From Pseudomonadales bacterium (GTDB taxonomy: Bacteria; Pseudomonadota; Gammaproteobacteria; Pseudomonadales; Azotimanducaceae): a stretch of DNA of 64,000 nt. The notes below the pieces were generated by a model. The model saw only the letters and a list, made by a program, of their open reading frames with translations. It was not told the DNA's origin and made no database searches. Position 1 is the stretch's first letter. Each line of letters starts with the position of its first letter. Shown in pieces: positions 9,127 to 20,077 of this stretch. The stretch is taken from NCBI GenBank assembly GCA_022822135.1, contig JAJECH010000018.1, forward strand, positions 186,001 to 250,000, written 5' to 3'. The position numbers and the translations under genes were made by a program.

Positions 9127-9528
9127 TTAGATACGACGACGCTTCGGCGGCCGACATCCATTGTGAGGCAGCGGGGTGACATCTGTGATCGTATTGATCC
9201 GCAGACCTTCCGCGTGCATCGCCCGGACGGCCGATTCGCGTCCCGGTCCCGGACCTTTGACGTACACATCGACGCTTTTCATGTCGAATGTATCCATGAC
9301 CTGTCGTGCCACAAACGACGCCGCTTCTTGCGCGGCAAAGGGTGTGCTCTTACGAGAACCTCGATAGCCCGAGCCACCCGCTGTCTTCCAGCCAAGAGTG
9401 TTGCCTTGGCGATCCGTGATCGTAATGATCGTATTGTTGAACGACGCGTGCACATGCGCCAAGCCGTCTGAAACCGCCCGTCGTTGACGACGTCGGGTTG
9501 ACGTATCGCTTCTATCGCCTCTAGCCAT
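9127..9528 (-). CDS. rpsK: Ribosomal protein S11
   Basis: 133 residues with [19 protein letters not shown] and the C-terminal [10 protein letters not shown] characteristic of S11, a platform protein next to the E-site codon. The N-terminus ([16 protein letters not shown]) is basic, as usual. It follows rpsM after 3 bp. Confidence 0.98.
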   Translation of the reverse strand: MARGDRSDTSTRRRQRRAVSDGLAHVHASFNNTIITITDRQGNTLGWKTAGGSGYRGSRKSTPFAAQEAASFVARQVMDTFDMKSVDVYVKGPGPGRESAVRAMHAEGLRINTITDVTPLPHNGCRPPKRRRI

Positions 9529-9531
9529 GTT

Positions 9532-9885
9532 CTAGCCTCTATTCACCTTACGACCGCGACGCGTGCGAGCGTTGGTTTGCGTGCGTTGACCTCGAACAGG
9601 CATCCCTCGACGATGGCGGATACCACGGTAGCAACCTAAATCCATGAGTCGCTTTACGTTCATGTCCTGCTCACGGCGCAAATCTCCTTCCACCGCTAGT
9701 TTGGCAACCTCACCACGCAATAGGTCTAGTTCGGCCTCGCTAAGATCCGAAATCTTGGCATTTGAGTTCACACCGACGTTGTCACAAAGCTGTACCGCCG
9801 TCGTTCGTCCTATGCCGTAAACGTATGTGAGCGCAATTCCCGCGTGTTTCTGATCCGGAATATTGACGCCTGATATTCGTGCCAT
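9532..9885 (-). CDS. rpsM: Ribosomal protein S13
   Basis: 117 residues. [18 protein letters not shown] at the start and [19 protein letters not shown] at the end identify S13, the 30S head protein forming bridges to L5 and contacting P-site tRNA. First r-protein of the alpha operon after rpmJ. Confidence 0.98.
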   Translation of the reverse strand: MARISGVNIPDQKHAGIALTYVYGIGRTTAVQLCDNVGVNSNAKISDLSEAELDLLRGEVAKLAVEGDLRREQDMNVKRLMDLGCYRGIRHRRGMPVRGQRTQTNARTRRGRKVNRG

Positions 9886-9889
9886 CGTT

Positions 9890-10003
9890 TTAACCCTGCC
9901 GCTGCTTATGCTTCGGATCGTCGCAAATGACGTACAAGACGCCCCGACGTCGCACCACTTTGCAATTTCTGCACATCTTTTTGATGGATGCTCGTACTTT
10001 CAT
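9890..10003 (-). CDS. rpmJ: Ribosomal protein L36 (zinc-ribbon form)
   Basis: A 37-residue gene: start ATG at 10003, stop TAA at 9890-9892. The protein begins [20 protein letters not shown] and ends with [11 protein letters not shown]. Cys11, Cys14, Cys27 and His32 form the usual CCCH zinc ribbon, so this is the zinc-binding paralogue. It lies between secY and rpsM, as in the classical spc/alpha junction. Confidence 0.97.
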   Translation of the reverse strand: MKVRASIKKMCRNCKVVRRRGVLYVICDDPKHKQRQG

Positions 10004-10021
10004 GAGTGTCCTCGGTACGAC

Positions 10022-11359
10022 TCAGCGTCGCCTATATCCGCGCAAATTCGATTTCTCCATGAGCTTGGCATATTGACTCGATACGAGATGAGCCTGTACC
10101 TGCGACATGAAGTCCATTGAGACCACGACGACGATCAATAATGCGGTGCCACCGAGCTGAAATGTGATGTCAAAAAAGACGATCATGAATTCGGGTAGCA
10201 GACATACGAGTGTCACATATAACGATCCGAAAACCGTTAGCCTCGTGCTGACGTCGTCAATGTAGTTAGTGGTTTGCACCCCCGGCCGAATGCCAGGGAT
10301 GTATGCCCCTTGCCGTTTCAAATTGTCCGCGATATCTTTCGGGTCGAACACGATCGCGGTATAGAAGAAACTGAAAAAGATGATGCCCGCTCCAAACAGC
10401 AGGATGTACAACGGACGGCCTGGACTCAATTCGAGGGCAACGTCTTGCAACCAACCCATGCCGACGCCCTGACCGAACCACTGCGCCATCGACGCCGGTG
10501 CCAACAACAGACTGGACGCAAATATCGCAGGGATCACGCCTGCCATATTGACCTTCAATGGCAAGTGATTCTGCTGTCCTTGAAGCATCCGTCGGCCTTG
10601 TTGTCGCTTCGCATGATTCACTGGAATACGTCGTTGACCGCGTTCAATAAATACCACAAATCCCACAACGACAACGGCGAATAAGCCGACCGCGAGCAAC
10701 GCCACGATATTGGTTGTCCCTTGTCTCGCCGCCTCAAACGCCTGCCCTATTGCAGATGGGAAACCCGACACAATGCCGGCGAAAATTAGCAGCGAAATAC
10801 CATTTCCAACGCCTCGTTCGGTGATTTGTTCACCAAGCCACATCATGAACATTGCCCCGGTCACAAGGGTTGTGATCGAGACAAAGTAGAACCCAAGGCC
10901 AGGGTCAAACGGTAGACCTTGCGCGGCAATTCCACCCGTCATCGCGGTACCTTGTACGAGCGCAATGAGAAGTGTTCCGTACCGAGTGTATTTCGTGATC
11001 TTGCGCCGTCCTGCTTCACCTTCTTTTCGAAGTTGATTTAGCGTCGGGTACATCATGGTTAGCAAGTTCATGATGATGCTTGACGTAATGTAGGGCATGA
11101 CACCCATCGCCAAGATGCTCATGCGCTCGAGTGCACCTCCCGAGAACATGTTGAACAAATCAAGAATTCCCCCTTGATTTGCCGCAAATAAATCCGCCAA
11201 CCGGTCTGGGTTAATCCCCGGTACGGGGATATGCGTTCCAATGCGGTATACAAGCAACGCAAACAACACAAACAGCAGTCGATTGCGTAGTTCGGTTAAG
11301 CCTGTTTGTACGCCAGCCAGTGATGGCGGTGTCGGAGGCGTGGCTGCAGTGGTAACCAT
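10022..11359 (-). CDS. secY: SecY, channel subunit of the Sec translocon
   Basis: 445 residues with ten membrane segments. Recognisable segments include LLFVLFALLVYRIGTHIPVP (TM1), GVMPYITSSIIMNLL (TM2/plug region), and GGTALLIVVVVSMDF near the end. It forms the protein-conducting pore with SecE (encoded at 36.6 kb) and SecG. It follows rplO by 12 bp in the spc operon. Confidence 0.98.
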   Translation of the reverse strand: MVTTAATPPTPPSLAGVQTGLTELRNRLLFVLFALLVYRIGTHIPVPGINPDRLADLFAANQGGILDLFNMFSGGALERMSILAMGVMPYITSSIIMNLLTMMYPTLNQLRKEGEAGRRKITKYTRYGTLLIALVQGTAMTGGIAAQGLPFDPGLGFYFVSITTLVTGAMFMMWLGEQITERGVGNGISLLIFAGIVSGFPSAIGQAFEAARQGTTNIVALLAVGLFAVVVVGFVVFIERGQRRIPVNHAKRQQGRRMLQGQQNHLPLKVNMAGVIPAIFASSLLLAPASMAQWFGQGVGMGWLQDVALELSPGRPLYILLFGAGIIFFSFFYTAIVFDPKDIADNLKRQGAYIPGIRPGVQTTNYIDDVSTRLTVFGSLYVTLVCLLPEFMIVFFDITFQLGGTALLIVVVVSMDFMSQVQAHLVSSQYAKLMEKSNLRGYRRR

Positions 11360-11371
11360 GTGAGCGTGTCG

Positions 11372-11812
11372 CTAAGCCTCGATGGTTCCGCCAGCGGCTT
11401 CGATCGCGGCTTTCGCACCAGCAGACACTTTCAAACCCTTCACCGTCAACGCACGGTCAACTTGGCCGGATAGAAACACGCGTGCGCGTTTCACTTGTCT
11501 CGAAATCACACCAGCCGACACCAACGTCGCTAATGTCACTTCGTCACCCTCAACCGAATTGAGTTCGCCGAGTCGAACTTCTGCAGTCGTTCGGCCTTTG
11601 CGCGACTTAAATCCGTACGTCGGAACCCGCTTCTGAAGCGGCAGCTGTCCACCTTCAAAACCAAGACGCACACCACCACCGGACCGTGAGTTCTGCCCTT
11701 TATTGCCACGGCCGCAGGTGCCACCTTGTCCAGCCGATGCGCCTCGTCCAACCCGCTTGCGCGTTTGCCGACTGCCCTTCGCGGGCGCAATTTCATTTAG
11801 TCGCAGAGCCAC
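11372..11812 (-). CDS. rplO: Ribosomal protein L15
   Basis: 146 residues. The Gly/Arg-rich N-terminus ([19 protein letters not shown]) and [18 protein letters not shown] are L15 hallmarks; the tail threads through 23S rRNA. Position between rpmD and secY is canonical. Confidence 0.98.
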   Translation of the reverse strand: MALRLNEIAPAKGSRQTRKRVGRGASAGQGGTCGRGNKGQNSRSGGGVRLGFEGGQLPLQKRVPTYGFKSRKGRTTAEVRLGELNSVEGDEVTLATLVSAGVISRQVKRARVFLSGQVDRALTVKGLKVSAGAKAAIEAAGGTIEA

Positions 11813-11816
11813 TCGT

Positions 11817-12011
11817 CTAAGCCTCGCCTTCTATCTGAACTAGATACTCAACCCGATTGACCATGCCACGAATCGAAGGCGTATCTTCGAGCTCTACCGT
11901 CTGACCGATCCGTCTTAGACCTAAACCACGCACACACGCACGATGCTTTGCCATACGACCAATCGGACTCTTCGTCAATTTGACGACCAGTGTCTTCTTC
12001 TTGCTCGCCAC
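11817..12011 (-). CDS. rpmD: Ribosomal protein L30
   Basis: 64 residues, with [18 protein letters not shown] and [20 protein letters not shown] typical of bacterial L30. It lies 4 bp after rpsE and 4 bp before rplO. Confidence 0.97.
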   Translation of the reverse strand: MASKKKTLVVKLTKSPIGRMAKHRACVRGLGLRRIGQTVELEDTPSIRGMVNRVEYLVQIEGEA

Positions 12012-12015
12012 GCCA

Positions 12016-12519
12016 CTAACCTACTACTTGCTCTACGGTCAGGCCACGTTTAGCCGCAATCATCTCTGGCGAGTTGATCTTACGCAAGCCGTTAACGACG
12101 GCGACAACCACGTTAACTGGGTTCGTCGATCCGTAGCACTTTGCGAGCACATCTCGCACGCCAGCGGCTTCAAGTACCGCTCGCATGGTCCCACCGGCGA
12201 TGATGCCGGTTCCTTCTGACGCTGGGCTCATGAATATCTTCGACGCGCCGTGTTTTTCAGTGACGGCGTACCACAAGGTCGTCCCGTTTAGCTCGATGTC
12301 AAACATATTGCGTCGCGCGGCTTCGCCTGATTTTGTAATCGCTGTGGCCAACTCACGTGCTCGCCCATGGCCAAATCCGACACGACCGTTTCCATTGCCA
12401 ACCACGGTGAGCGCCTTATGCGTGACAATTCGTCCGCCCTTAACCGTCTTGTTTACGCGCTTGAAGTCGACTAGCTTTTCAATTAAGCCTTCTTCGCGGC
12501 TTTCTTCGGTATATGCCAT
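12016..12519 (-). CDS. rpsE: Ribosomal protein S5
   Basis: 167 residues: the N-terminal double-stranded-RNA-binding-like domain ([19 protein letters not shown], then [15 protein letters not shown]) and the C-terminal domain with [20 protein letters not shown]5 lies at the mRNA entry side and affects decoding fidelity. It overlaps no neighbour; the gap to rplR is 2 bp. Confidence 0.98.
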   Translation of the reverse strand: MAYTEESREEGLIEKLVDFKRVNKTVKGGRIVTHKALTVVGNGNGRVGFGHGRARELATAITKSGEAARRNMFDIELNGTTLWYAVTEKHGASKIFMSPASEGTGIIAGGTMRAVLEAAGVRDVLAKCYGSTNPVNVVVAVVNGLRKINSPEMIAAKRGLTVEQVVG

Positions 12520-12521
12520 AG

Positions 12522-12872
12522 CTAGAACACCAACCCTTCTTCTCGAGCCGCCTCCGCGAGACTCTTCACACGACCGTGATACTTGTAACCGGCACGGTCA
12601 AATGCGACTTGCTTGACACCGGCTTCCATTGCTCGTTTTGCGATGAGCGTACCGACCTCTGCTGCCGCAGCTTTGTTGCCAGTCTGGCCTTCCCGTAACG
12701 GAGCTTCTAACGTCGACGCATGCGCGACGATTCTCTCGCCTCCGCCATCGATCACTTGCGCGTACATGTGCTGTGAGGTCCGATGAACGCAAAGTCGCGT
12801 CGTACCTAGTTCACGCGACTTCAGACGAGCCCTTCGGGCTCGGCGTATTCGCGTCGCTGTCTTCCGGTTCAT
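12522..12872 (-). CDS. rplR: Ribosomal protein L18
   Basis: 116 residues. [14 protein letters not shown] and the C-terminal [20 protein letters not shown] are standard L18, which binds 5S rRNA with L5 and L25. Gap to rplF 4 bp. Confidence 0.98.
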   Translation of the reverse strand: MNRKTATRIRRARRARLKSRELGTTRLCVHRTSQHMYAQVIDGGGERIVAHASTLEAPLREGQTGNKAAAAEVGTLIAKRAMEAGVKQVAFDRAGYKYHGRVKSLAEAAREEGLVF

Positions 12873-12876
12873 CGTC

Positions 12877-13410
12877 TTACTTCTTCTTCCCTTCTTTGCG
12901 CCTTACATATTCGTTTTGATACCGCACACCTTTACCCTTATAGGGTTCCGGTGGACGCAAACTGCGAATTTCCGCGGCGACTTGACCAACTTGCTGGCGA
13001 TCAATCCCAGAGATAACGATCGACGTTTGAGTCGGCGTTGTGATCTCAATACCTTCAGGAATAGGGAAATCGATGGGTTGTGAAAATCCCAGCATCAAGT
13101 TTAGGTTGTTTTTCTCAGCCCGTGCGCGATAACCTGTACCTTGAATCTCAAGTTGCTTTTCCCAGAGCTCGGTTACACCATGTACCATGTTGCGCAACAG
13201 TGCTTGATAGGTACCCGCTAATGCGAATTCATTCCGCGCCGTCGTTCGTGGCGTGACCGCTAACTCACCGTTTTCCTGTGAAATGTCAATGCCACTCTTC
13301 ACGTCGATTGACAGCTCACCGTGTTTGCCTTTAACCGTGACCGTCGGCGCGTTGAGTGCAACGTCGACGCCTTCAGGTACAGGTACGGTTCTATTACTCG
13401 ATTTAGCCAT
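12877..13410 (-). CDS. rplF: Ribosomal protein L6
   Basis: 177 residues. Contains [20 protein letters not shown] and the signature [20 protein letters not shown] near the C-terminus. L6 sits at the base of the L7/L12 stalk near the sarcin-ricin loop. Confidence 0.98.
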   Translation of the reverse strand: MAKSSNRTVPVPEGVDVALNAPTVTVKGKHGELSIDVKSGIDISQENGELAVTPRTTARNEFALAGTYQALLRNMVHGVTELWEKQLEIQGTGYRARAEKNNLNLMLGFSQPIDFPIPEGIEITTPTQTSIVISGIDRQQVGQVAAEIRSLRPPEPYKGKGVRYQNEYVRRKEGKKK

Positions 13411-13419
13411 CGTCTAATC

Positions 13420-13815
13420 CTAGAAAACCGTACAGAGAACTTCGCCACCGACCCCGAGGCGTCGAGCGGCTTTCTCTGTGATGACTCCTTGATTGGTTGA
13501 CAAGATGGCTGTGCCTAAACCGCCGCGCACTCTTGGCAAGTCGTCAGTGCCGACATAACGTCGCAAACCAGGACGGCTTGCCCTGTCGATCGATTCGATA
13601 ACTGGGTTACCGTCGTCCAGATATTTGAGCGTAATGGTCAATACTGGTTTGACGTCCTCAGAAGTTTCGTAACTCGCAATGTAGCCTTCTTCCGCCAAAA
13701 CATTGCAGATCGCACGTTTCAGCTTTGAATTTGGCATCCTGACAGTTTTCATACGCACCATTTGTGCATTACGAATTCGTGTCAACATATCTGCTACGGG
13801 ATCTTGCATCGTCAT
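13420..13815 (-). CDS. rpsH: Ribosomal protein S8
   Basis: 131 residues: [18 protein letters not shown] at the start and the conserved [20 protein letters not shown] at the end. S8 organises the 16S central domain and in E. coli represses the spc operon. Confidence 0.98.
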   Translation of the reverse strand: MTMQDPVADMLTRIRNAQMVRMKTVRMPNSKLKRAICNVLAEEGYIASYETSEDVKPVLTITLKYLDDGNPVIESIDRASRPGLRRYVGTDDLPRVRGGLGTAILSTNQGVITEKAARRLGVGGEVLCTVF

Positions 13816-13821
13816 GGTGAC

Positions 13822-14127
13822 TTACCAGCTTGCCTTGACCAAACCCGGTACGTCGCCGCGCATCGCTGCTTCGCGTAGCTTGTTGCGACCCAGGCCAAAT
13901 TTCCGATACACACCGCGAGGCCGTCCCGATATCCCACAACGTCGTTGTTGTCGGATCGGATTAGCGTTCCGTGGCAGGCGCTGCAGCGCATGTTGCGCGG
14001 CTAGCCGCGTTTCATAGTCAGCGGAGCGATCGTTCACAATGGCTTTTAACTCACTTCGCCTGTCCGCGTATTTCGCACAGATCTTTGCTCGCTTTACTTC
14101 CCGTGCAAGCATCGATTTCTTGGCCAT
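13822..14127 (-). CDS. rpsN: Ribosomal protein S14 (zinc-independent form)
   Basis: 101 residues. Has the long proteobacterial form with [20 protein letters not shown] and lacks the CxxC...CxxC pairs of the short zinc-binding paralogue. No alternative S14 is visible in the window. Confidence 0.98.
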   Translation of the reverse strand: MAKKSMLAREVKRAKICAKYADRRSELKAIVNDRSADYETRLAAQHALQRLPRNANPIRQQRRCGISGRPRGVYRKFGLGRNKLREAAMRGDVPGLVKASW

Positions 14128-14134
14128 TTGGTTC

Positions 14135-14686
14135 TCAGCTCCTAAATGGAAAACCGAAGGCTTGAAGCAGTGCCAAACCTTCTTCGTCCGATTTTGCGGT
14201 GGTCGTAACCGTGATATTCATCCCTCGAATCCGATCGATTTTGTCGTAGTCGATTTCCGGGAACACGATCTGTTCGGTTAATCCCATCGAAAAATTACCA
14301 CGCCCGTCGAAAGAACGCGGGTTCAGGCCACGAAAATCTCGAATGCGTGGAATGGCGATTCCAATAAGACGCTCCACAAACTCGTACATGCGTGCACGTC
14401 TCAATGTGACCATGCAGCCGACCGTCCAGCCAGCCCTGATCTTGAACGCCGCCTCTGACTTCCGCGCACTGGTCAATTTCGGCTTCTGCCCAGTGATCAG
14501 AGAAAGATCGTCGACCGCCGCGTCAAGTATCTTCTCGTCCACTTTGCCATCAACAATCGCGCCACCAACACCCATGTTCAGCGTCACCTTCGACAAACGC
14601 GGCACCGCCATAACCGACGAATAGCCAAACGCTTCCAACAATTGCGGTCGAATGGCTTCCTGGTACTCGGTCAGTAAATTCGCCAT
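14135..14686 (-). CDS. rplE: Ribosomal protein L5
   Basis: 183 residues with [35 protein letters not shown] and [19 protein letters not shown]5 is the 5S rRNA-binding protein that contacts P-site tRNA and S13. Confidence 0.98.
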   Translation of the reverse strand: MANLLTEYQEAIRPQLLEAFGYSSVMAVPRLSKVTLNMGVGGAIVDGKVDEKILDAAVDDLSLITGQKPKLTSARKSEAAFKIRAGWTVGCMVTLRRARMYEFVERLIGIAIPRIRDFRGLNPRSFDGRGNFSMGLTEQIVFPEIDYDKIDRIRGMNITVTTTAKSDEEGLALLQAFGFPFRS

Positions 14687-14688
14687 GC

Positions 14689-15000
14689 CTACACGATCCT
14701 CTCGCCACTCGACTTGAATGCGCGCACCTTCTCGCCGTCCTCTTCGATCAAAGTCACTTTGTCGCGCTTTTGGGTATCGGGGTTATAGATGGCAACGTTT
14801 GAGATGTGTAACGGCGCTTCTTGTTCAAGAATGCCGCTCTGTTCGCCTTCTTGTTGAGCTTTTACGTGGCGTTTGACGAGATTGACACTGCCGACGACCA
14901 CACGGTCGTCGCCAACAAACCGGACGACATAGCCAATTCGTCCCTTATCGCGACCGGCGATCACGATGACCTGGTCGTCAACCCGAATTCGTCGCTTCAT
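14689..15000 (-). CDS. rplX: Ribosomal protein L24
   Basis: 103 residues. The KOW motif ([19 protein letters not shown]) begins near residue 9. L24 is an assembly initiator at the exit tunnel. Start ATG at 15000, 5 bp after rplN. Confidence 0.97.
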   Translation of the reverse strand: MKRRIRVDDQVIVIAGRDKGRIGYVVRFVGDDRVVVGSVNLVKRHVKAQQEGEQSGILEQEAPLHISNVAIYNPDTQKRDKVTLIEEDGEKVRAFKSSGERIV

Positions 15001-15005
15001 CGTCG

Positions 15006-15371
15006 CTAGAGAACCTCCGGCGCTAACGACACGATGCGCATGAAATTGCTTGTCCGCAATTCACGGGTCACCGGTCCAAAAATGCGCGTGCCAATCGGTT
15101 CGTCGCCTTGCAGGAGTACCGCCGCGTTTTGGTCGAATTTGATGAGGGACCCATCTGAACGTCGCATGCCCTTGCGCGTCCGCACAACAACAGCATTCAT
15201 GACCTGCCCTTTACGAACTCGACCATTCGGCGTGGCTTCCTTTACGGTTATCTTTATGACGTCGCCAATGCGCGCATAACGTCGGCGCGAACCGCCAAGG
15301 ACCTTAATGCACTTTACCCGACGTGCGCCACTATTGTCCGCGACTTCGAGCATCGTTTCCGCTTGAATCAT
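15006..15371 (-). CDS. rplN: Ribosomal protein L14
   Basis: 121 residues from the ATG at 15371. An in-frame start 11 codons earlier would overlap rpsQ by 26 bp and add residues absent from the family, so the [18 protein letters not shown] start is preferred. [20 protein letters not shown] and the final [12 protein letters not shown] are standard. First gene of the classical spc operon. Confidence 0.95.
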   Translation of the reverse strand: MIQAETMLEVADNSGARRVKCIKVLGGSRRRYARIGDVIKITVKEATPNGRVRKGQVMNAVVVRTRKGMRRSDGSLIKFDQNAAVLLQGDEPIGTRIFGPVTRELRTSNFMRIVSLAPEVL

Positions 15372-15378
15372 GACGACC

Positions 15379-15642
15379 TTATCCTCTCGTTGACTTGACG
15401 TCAATCGATTTCAATTTGAACGACTTCGTCTTGGAAATCGGTCGGCATTCGATCGCACTCACAAGATCGCCGAGACCACATTCGTTGTCTTCATCGTGAA
15501 TATGGAATTTCGACGACTTCTTGATGTACTTACCGTAAATCGGGTGCTTAACGCGACGGTCGACACGAAGTGTGGCGGTTTTATCCGCGCCGATCGAAAC
15601 GACTTCACCACGAATCGTTCGCGGGATCTTGACTTCAGCCAC
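15379..15642 (-). CDS. rpsQ: Ribosomal protein S17
   Basis: 87 residues with [20 protein letters not shown] and [19 protein letters not shown], the S17 OB fold. Overlaps the end of rpmC by 8 bp. Confidence 0.97.
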   Translation of the reverse strand: MAEVKIPRTIRGEVVSIGADKTATLRVDRRVKHPIYGKYIKKSSKFHIHDEDNECGLGDLVSAIECRPISKTKSFKLKSIDVKSTRG

Positions 15643-15826
15643 TGGTTTTCTCCCGCATGATGGTTTTAACGCGTGCGATATCGCGTCTGGTCTGCTTCAT
15701 CAGGTGCGATTGGGGAAGCTGGTCCATCGAACGTTTGATACGTTGATTGAAGCTTTCCTTTAAGAGGCGCACGTGCTCTGCCTTGAGTTCATCAAGGCTC
15801 AAGTCCCGTAGCTCTTCAGCCTTCAT
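15635..15826 (-). CDS. rpmC: Ribosomal protein L29
   Basis: 63 residues: [17 protein letters not shown] start and ARVKTIMREK end, a helical hairpin at the tunnel exit that helps dock trigger factor and SRP via L23. Overlaps rpsQ by 8 bp and touches rplP. Confidence 0.97.
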   Translation of the reverse strand: MKAEELRDLSLDELKAEHVRLLKESFNQRIKRSMDQLPQSHLMKQTRRDIARVKTIMREKTSG

Positions 15827-16239
15827 TACGCACCACTCCGACGCACCAGCGCGGTTTTAAACGGCAATTTAGACGACGCTAAGCGAAATGCCTCACGCGC
15901 CGTGTCTTCTGTTACGCCTTCCATTTCGTACAAGACACGTCCAGGTTGGATTTGAGCCACCCAGTACTCAACACTTCCTTTACCTTTACCTTGACGAACT
16001 TCAAGCGGCTTTTTCGTAATCGGTTTGTCTGGAAACACGCGAATCCAGACCTTCCCGCCTCGACGGACATAGCGAGTCATTGCGCGCCGCCCAGCCTCAA
16101 TCTGGCGTGCAGTCAATCGACCTCGCCCAGTGGCTTTCAAACCGTACTCGCCGAACGCGACACGACTACCGCGGAATGCCATGCCCCGGTTTCGACCTTT
16201 TTGTTGTTTTCGGTACTTAGTACGTGTCGGTTGTAACAT
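15826..16239 (-). CDS. rplP: Ribosomal protein L16
   Basis: 137 residues starting [19 protein letters not shown], with [20 protein letters not shown] and [20 protein letters not shown]. Contacts the elbow of A-site tRNA. Confidence 0.98.
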   Translation of the reverse strand: MLQPTRTKYRKQQKGRNRGMAFRGSRVAFGEYGLKATGRGRLTARQIEAGRRAMTRYVRRGGKVWIRVFPDKPITKKPLEVRQGKGKGSVEYWVAQIQPGRVLYEMEGVTEDTAREAFRLASSKLPFKTALVRRSGA

Positions 16240-16241
16240 CG

Positions 16242-16892
16242 CTACGCAGCCTCGCGCTCGCCATCGCCGATGATTTCGCCTTTAAAGATCCAGACTTTCA
16301 CACCTAACGTTCCGTAGGTCGTCATCGCTTCAACGACGGCGTAGTCAATATCCGCCCGCAATGTGTGGAGTGGCACCCGTCCCTCTGCGAAGGTCTCGGC
16401 GCGCGCAATCTCAACACCGTTCAAACGACCAGCGACTCGCACCTTGATGCCTTCGGCGCCCATTCGGATTGCATTGGTCATTACGCGTCGAACCGCTCGA
16501 CGAAATGCCACGCGCTTCTCCAGTTGCTGTGCAACGTTCTGCGCTGCTAAATATGCGTCAATTTCAGGCTTGCGAATTTCTTCTACATCAAGCTTTACCG
16601 GCTGATTCATCATGACTGACAGTTCAGCACGCAGTTTCTCAATATCAGCACCTTTGGTGCCGATCACCATCCCGGGTCGTGCGCTGTGTATCAGAACGTG
16701 AATGTCACTCCTGGGACGTTTGATCTCAATCCGACTTACGTATGCATCGCGCAGCCGATTCATTAGGTAGTCGCGAACCTCGAGATCATTTAGTAGGTAG
16801 CTTGCATAGTTGCGCTTATCCGCGTACCAGATCGAGGTGTGTTCCTTAATGATCCCAAGGCGCATGCCATTGGGGTTGACTTTCTGACCCAT
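16242..16892 (-). CDS. rpsC: Ribosomal protein S3
   Basis: 216 residues: [14 protein letters not shown] start, KH domain [20 protein letters not shown] and C-terminal [21 protein letters not shown]3 lines the mRNA entry tunnel. Confidence 0.98.
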   Translation of the reverse strand: MGQKVNPNGMRLGIIKEHTSIWYADKRNYASYLLNDLEVRDYLMNRLRDAYVSRIEIKRPRSDIHVLIHSARPGMVIGTKGADIEKLRAELSVMMNQPVKLDVEEIRKPEIDAYLAAQNVAQQLEKRVAFRRAVRRVMTNAIRMGAEGIKVRVAGRLNGVEIARAETFAEGRVPLHTLRADIDYAVVEAMTTYGTLGVKVWIFKGEIIGDGEREAA

Positions 16893-16893
16893 C

Positions 16894-17238
16894 CTATTGC
16901 GCTCCTTGGTTATCGTCGCTCACCGCGAGCGTGATATGGCATGTACGCTTGAATACTCGACCGGTTCGTCCGCGACCATGGAAACGCAAACGTTTAAGCG
17001 TTAATCCTTCGTTCACGTACGCTTCTGAAATCCACAAATCATCGACCGCGGCGTTCTTGTTTTCGGCATTGGCAACCGCAGATTCCAAGAGCCGACTAAC
17101 GTGACGAGCACTCTTCTGAACATCAAAGCGGAGTACGTCTAGCGCCGTCGTTACCGGCATTCCACGAATTTGATCGATCACTAATCGAGCTTTCTGCGGC
17201 GATACCCGCAATCGATTAGCACTTGCTATCGCCTTCAT
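16894..17238 (-). CDS. rplV: Ribosomal protein L22
   Basis: 114 residues, [20 protein letters not shown] near the start, and the hairpin [20 protein letters not shown] that reaches into the exit tunnel (macrolide region); no insertion or deletion is evident there. Confidence 0.98.
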   Translation of the reverse strand: MKAIASANRLRVSPQKARLVIDQIRGMPVTTALDVLRFDVQKSARHVSRLLESAVANAENKNAAVDDLWISEAYVNEGLTLKRLRFHGRGRTGRVFKRTCHITLAVSDDNQGAQ

Positions 17239-17244
17239 AAACGT

Positions 17245-17520
17245 CTACACCCTTACCTTGCGATCGGCCGCATGACCACGAAACGTTCGTGTCGGCGCAA
17301 ACTCTCCGAGCTTGTGACCAACCAGTTCTTCCGTGATGAACACAGGCACGTGAGCGCGTCCGTTGTGGACTTGTATCGTTAATCCAACCATCTGTGGCAC
17401 GATCATCGATCGCCGGGACCACGTTCTTATAGGTCGACGATCGTTTGTCTCCTGCGCACGTTCAACCTTCTTCATCAGATGAAGATCGACGAAAGGTCCT
17501 TTGCGAAGTGAACGAGGCAT
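17245..17520 (-). CDS. rpsS: Ribosomal protein S19
   Basis: 91 residues: [19 protein letters not shown] and [20 protein letters not shown] are diagnostic. 30S head protein partnered with S13. Confidence 0.98.
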   Translation of the reverse strand: MPRSLRKGPFVDLHLMKKVERAQETNDRRPIRTWSRRSMIVPQMVGLTIQVHNGRAHVPVFITEELVGHKLGEFAPTRTFRGHAADRKVRV

Positions 17521-17523
17521 CTG

Positions 17524-18351
17524 CTACCTCCTTCCTCTTCGACGGACGATGAGATGATTTGTACGTTTATTGCGTCGGGTCTTGAAGCCTTTGGTGGGTT
17601 TACCCGTCGGCGATACTGGATCTCGCCCACCGGACGATTTACCTTCGCCACCTCCGAGCGGATGGTCAACCGGGTTCATTGCCACACCACGAACCGTGGG
17701 ACGAATGCCGCGCCAGCGTTTTGCGCCAGCTTTTCCGAGCGATCGCAAGTTATGCTCGGGATTACTGACTTCCCCTAGCACCGCACGACACTCTGCTAAG
17801 ACTCGTCTCATCTCACCTGAGCGGAGACGTAACGTCGCATAAGTTCCTTCTCGCGCCACCAGCTGTGCTGAGGTTCCAGCGCTCCGAGCCAGTTGCGCTC
17901 CTTTACCAGGCTTAAGTTCAATGCAATGTACAACGCTACCCAACGGTAAATTTCGAAGCGGCATCGCATTACCTACACTAATCGGCGCCGATGACCCAGA
18001 GCGTACCGTAGCGCCGGCTTTTAACCCATCGGGCGCGATGATGTATCGACGCTCACCGTCCTGGTATTTGACGAGCGCTATGTTCGCTGATCGATTCGGA
18101 TCGTATTCCAATCGCTCAACCGTCGCCGGTACGTTGTCTTTCGTGCGTTTGAAGTCAATCTTGCGATAGTGTTGCTTATGAGCACCGCCTCGGTGTCGCG
18201 TCGTAATCCGACCAGCGTTGTTCCGTCCACCTCGACCGTGTTGACTTTCCAACAGCGGTTTGTACGGAGATCCTTTGTGAAGATCTGGATGAACCACCTT
18301 AGTGACAAACCGTCGACCGGGAGAGGTGGGTTTCGTTTGGATAACCGCCAT
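17524..18351 (-). CDS. rplB: Ribosomal protein L2
   Basis: 275 residues; [20 protein letters not shown] near 41-60 and the peptidyl-transferase-proximal [18 protein letters not shown] (with the critical His) near 220-238. Universal 50S protein needed for subunit association. Confidence 0.98.
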   Translation of the reverse strand: MAVIQTKPTSPGRRFVTKVVHPDLHKGSPYKPLLESQHGRGGRNNAGRITTRHRGGAHKQHYRKIDFKRTKDNVPATVERLEYDPNRSANIALVKYQDGERRYIIAPDGLKAGATVRSGSSAPISVGNAMPLRNLPLGSVVHCIELKPGKGAQLARSAGTSAQLVAREGTYATLRLRSGEMRRVLAECRAVLGEVSNPEHNLRSLGKAGAKRWRGIRPTVRGVAMNPVDHPLGGGEGKSSGGRDPVSPTGKPTKGFKTRRNKRTNHLIVRRRGRR

Positions 18352-18656
18352 CAGAATTCCCTCGTAAAGTCGATGTCATCGCCTTCCGCGAGGCGGACAT
18401 ACGCCTTTTTCCACGACTTGAAGCGACTTACACTGCCACGTCTGAGCATACGCGTTTTGACCTTGCCTTTCACGTTGACGGTCGAAACCTTCAGAACGCT
18501 CACATCAAACAGTTTCTCGACCGCGTGTTTGATCTCGTGCTTGGTAGCGTCCTTCAGAACTTTGAACGTATATTGGTTACCTTGATCACCGATATTCGTC
18601 GCCTTTTCCGTCACATGCGGCTCGACAATCACGTGGTACAAACGGTCGTCATTCAC
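18351..18656 (-). CDS. rplW: Ribosomal protein L23
   Basis: 101 residues from a GTG at 18656 whose codon overlaps the rplD stop (GTGA, 4 bp) with GAGGA nine nt upstream. A TTG six codons earlier is open too but would lengthen the overlap to 22 bp. Contains [15 protein letters not shown] and [15 protein letters not shown], as in L23, the docking site for trigger factor. Confidence 0.95.
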   Translation of the reverse strand: MNDDRLYHVIVEPHVTEKATNIGDQGNQYTFKVLKDATKHEIKHAVEKLFDVSVLKVSTVNVKGKVKTRMLRRGSVSRFKSWKKAYVRLAEGDDIDFTREF

Positions 18657-19258
18657 ACCAATGTTTCCTCGCAACGTCGGATGCCGTCAACGGAAAAAAG
18701 CACATGATCGCACTTCATCAGACTGATTGGATTGAGCTGCGCAACGCTCGTTACTTCGACATGATTTAGATTGCGCGCCGCACGTTCAAGGGATTCGTTA
18801 TTCGCGGCATCAACAATCAACACATTGTTCAATTCAAGCGTCTGGAGCGCTTCAACTAGATTCTTCGTTTTAGCGTCGGGTGTCGGTAATTCGTTAACTG
18901 CGGTAAATCGTTCTTGTCGTAGTAGTTCGGAAAGTAAACAGCGCATTGCACCGCGGTACATCTTTCGATTGAGTTTTACTGCGCGTTTCACCGGTCGGGC
19001 AGCAAAGGTCACGCCGCCACCTTGCCAGATTGGACTATTGCGGGAACCTGCTCGAGCGCGACCTGTTCCTTTTTGGCGCCATGGTTTTGCGCCGCCGCCG
19101 CGAACCTCCGAGCGATTTTTTTGTTTTCGCAACCCAGTATGGCCGCGCCGAATATAGCTCTCGAGGACTTGATGAACGAGCGCTTCTCGGTATTCGCTTC
19201 CGAACACACCGTCACTAATCTCAATGTTCTCTGTGGTGTCGCGAAGCTTTAAGTTCAT
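18653..19258 (-). CDS. rplD: Ribosomal protein L4
   Basis: 201 residues with [20 protein letters not shown] (tunnel loop) and [20 protein letters not shown]. In enterobacteria L4 also represses the S10 operon through a leader hairpin; here terminator-like structures lie around rpsJ. Follows rplC by 2 bp. Confidence 0.98.
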   Translation of the reverse strand: MNLKLRDTTENIEISDGVFGSEYREALVHQVLESYIRRGHTGLRKQKNRSEVRGGGAKPWRQKGTGRARAGSRNSPIWQGGGVTFAARPVKRAVKLNRKMYRGAMRCLLSELLRQERFTAVNELPTPDAKTKNLVEALQTLELNNVLIVDAANNESLERAARNLNHVEVTSVAQLNPISLMKCDHVLFSVDGIRRCEETLV

Positions 19259-19260
19259 GT

Positions 19261-19950
19261 CTAGTTCCGAGATTCCGTGTCACCATGGTCCTTGATCGCA
19301 GGACACACAAACACATCACCGCCTGTTGGACCCGGTACCGCACCCTTAATAAGGATCAGATCGTTCTCCTCGTCGACGGCAACGACCTTCAGGTTTTGGA
19401 CAGTTACTTTCTTATTGCCTAGCTGACCCGCCATTTTCTTGCCCTTGAACACCTTCCCAGGTGTCTGGCACTGACCAACCGACCCGAGCGCACGGTGGGA
19501 GATGGAATTACCGTGAGTCGTGTCTTGCGTAGAGAAATTCCAACGCTTTACAGCACCCGCAAATCCCTTTCCTTTCGATGTACCACGCACGTCCACGGTC
19601 TGCCCCGGCTCGAACTGCGACACCGTCAGTGCACCGCCGACCGCAGGGAGCTCCGCGTCGTCTACACCTTCGGTTCTAAGTTCATAAAGACGCCGACCCG
19701 GCGTGTCGTCTACTTCACCTTCCGCGGACGCAAAACTCGCACGATAGTGTCCGAGTTCCGGTTGACTGAGCCGTTCGGGTTTCTGTGAACCGTAAGCAAC
19801 CTGCAGCGCCGCGTAAGAGTCCGTGTCCGGGTTCTTAACTCTCACTACGCGATTCGGCTTCGCTTCGATTACCGTGACGGGAATAGCACGCCCCGCGTCA
19901 TCGAAGAGACGGGTCATACCTCCTTTTGTACCTACGATTCCGATAGTCAT
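19261..19950 (-). CDS. rplC: Ribosomal protein L3
   Basis: 229 residues: [15 protein letters not shown] start, [20 protein letters not shown] and [20 protein letters not shown]. The Gln in GQCQTPGKV is the site methylated by PrmB in relatives. Preceded by a 127-bp spacer with strong hairpins, unlike the other tightly spaced r-protein genes. Confidence 0.98.
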   Translation of the reverse strand: MTIGIVGTKGGMTRLFDDAGRAIPVTVIEAKPNRVVRVKNPDTDSYAALQVAYGSQKPERLSQPELGHYRASFASAEGEVDDTPGRRLYELRTEGVDDAELPAVGGALTVSQFEPGQTVDVRGTSKGKGFAGAVKRWNFSTQDTTHGNSISHRALGSVGQCQTPGKVFKGKKMAGQLGNKKVTVQNLKVVAVDEENDLILIKGAVPGPTGGDVFVCPAIKDHGDTESRN

Positions 19951-19990
19951 GACGTTCTCTTAGCGTCGCGGATTTCAGTGTCGTGTCGGT

Positions 19991-20028
19991 AAAAAAATCG
20001 GCGCACCGCTCTGAACAGTGAACCGATT
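19991..20028 (-). terminator. Terminator-like hairpin between rpsJ and rplC
   Basis: On the minus strand AATCGG (20028-20023) pairs with CCGATT (20001-19996), with a CAC/GTG inner pairing, and the stem is followed directly by a run of seven U. A second stem, CGCGAGC/GCTCGCG, lies just upstream in the same spacer. Because rplC to rplP downstream must be transcribed, this would act as an attenuator rather than a full stop, or rplC has its own promoter. Confidence 0.5.
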
Positions 20029-20077
20029 CATTTTCGGTCGCGAGCATACAGGACGCTCGCGTCAACCTGAAGTTCGT

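Noticed and set aside
15371-15404. Earlier start of L14
   Set aside because: Adds residues not found in the family and increases overlap with rpsQ; the MIQAETML start is canonical.
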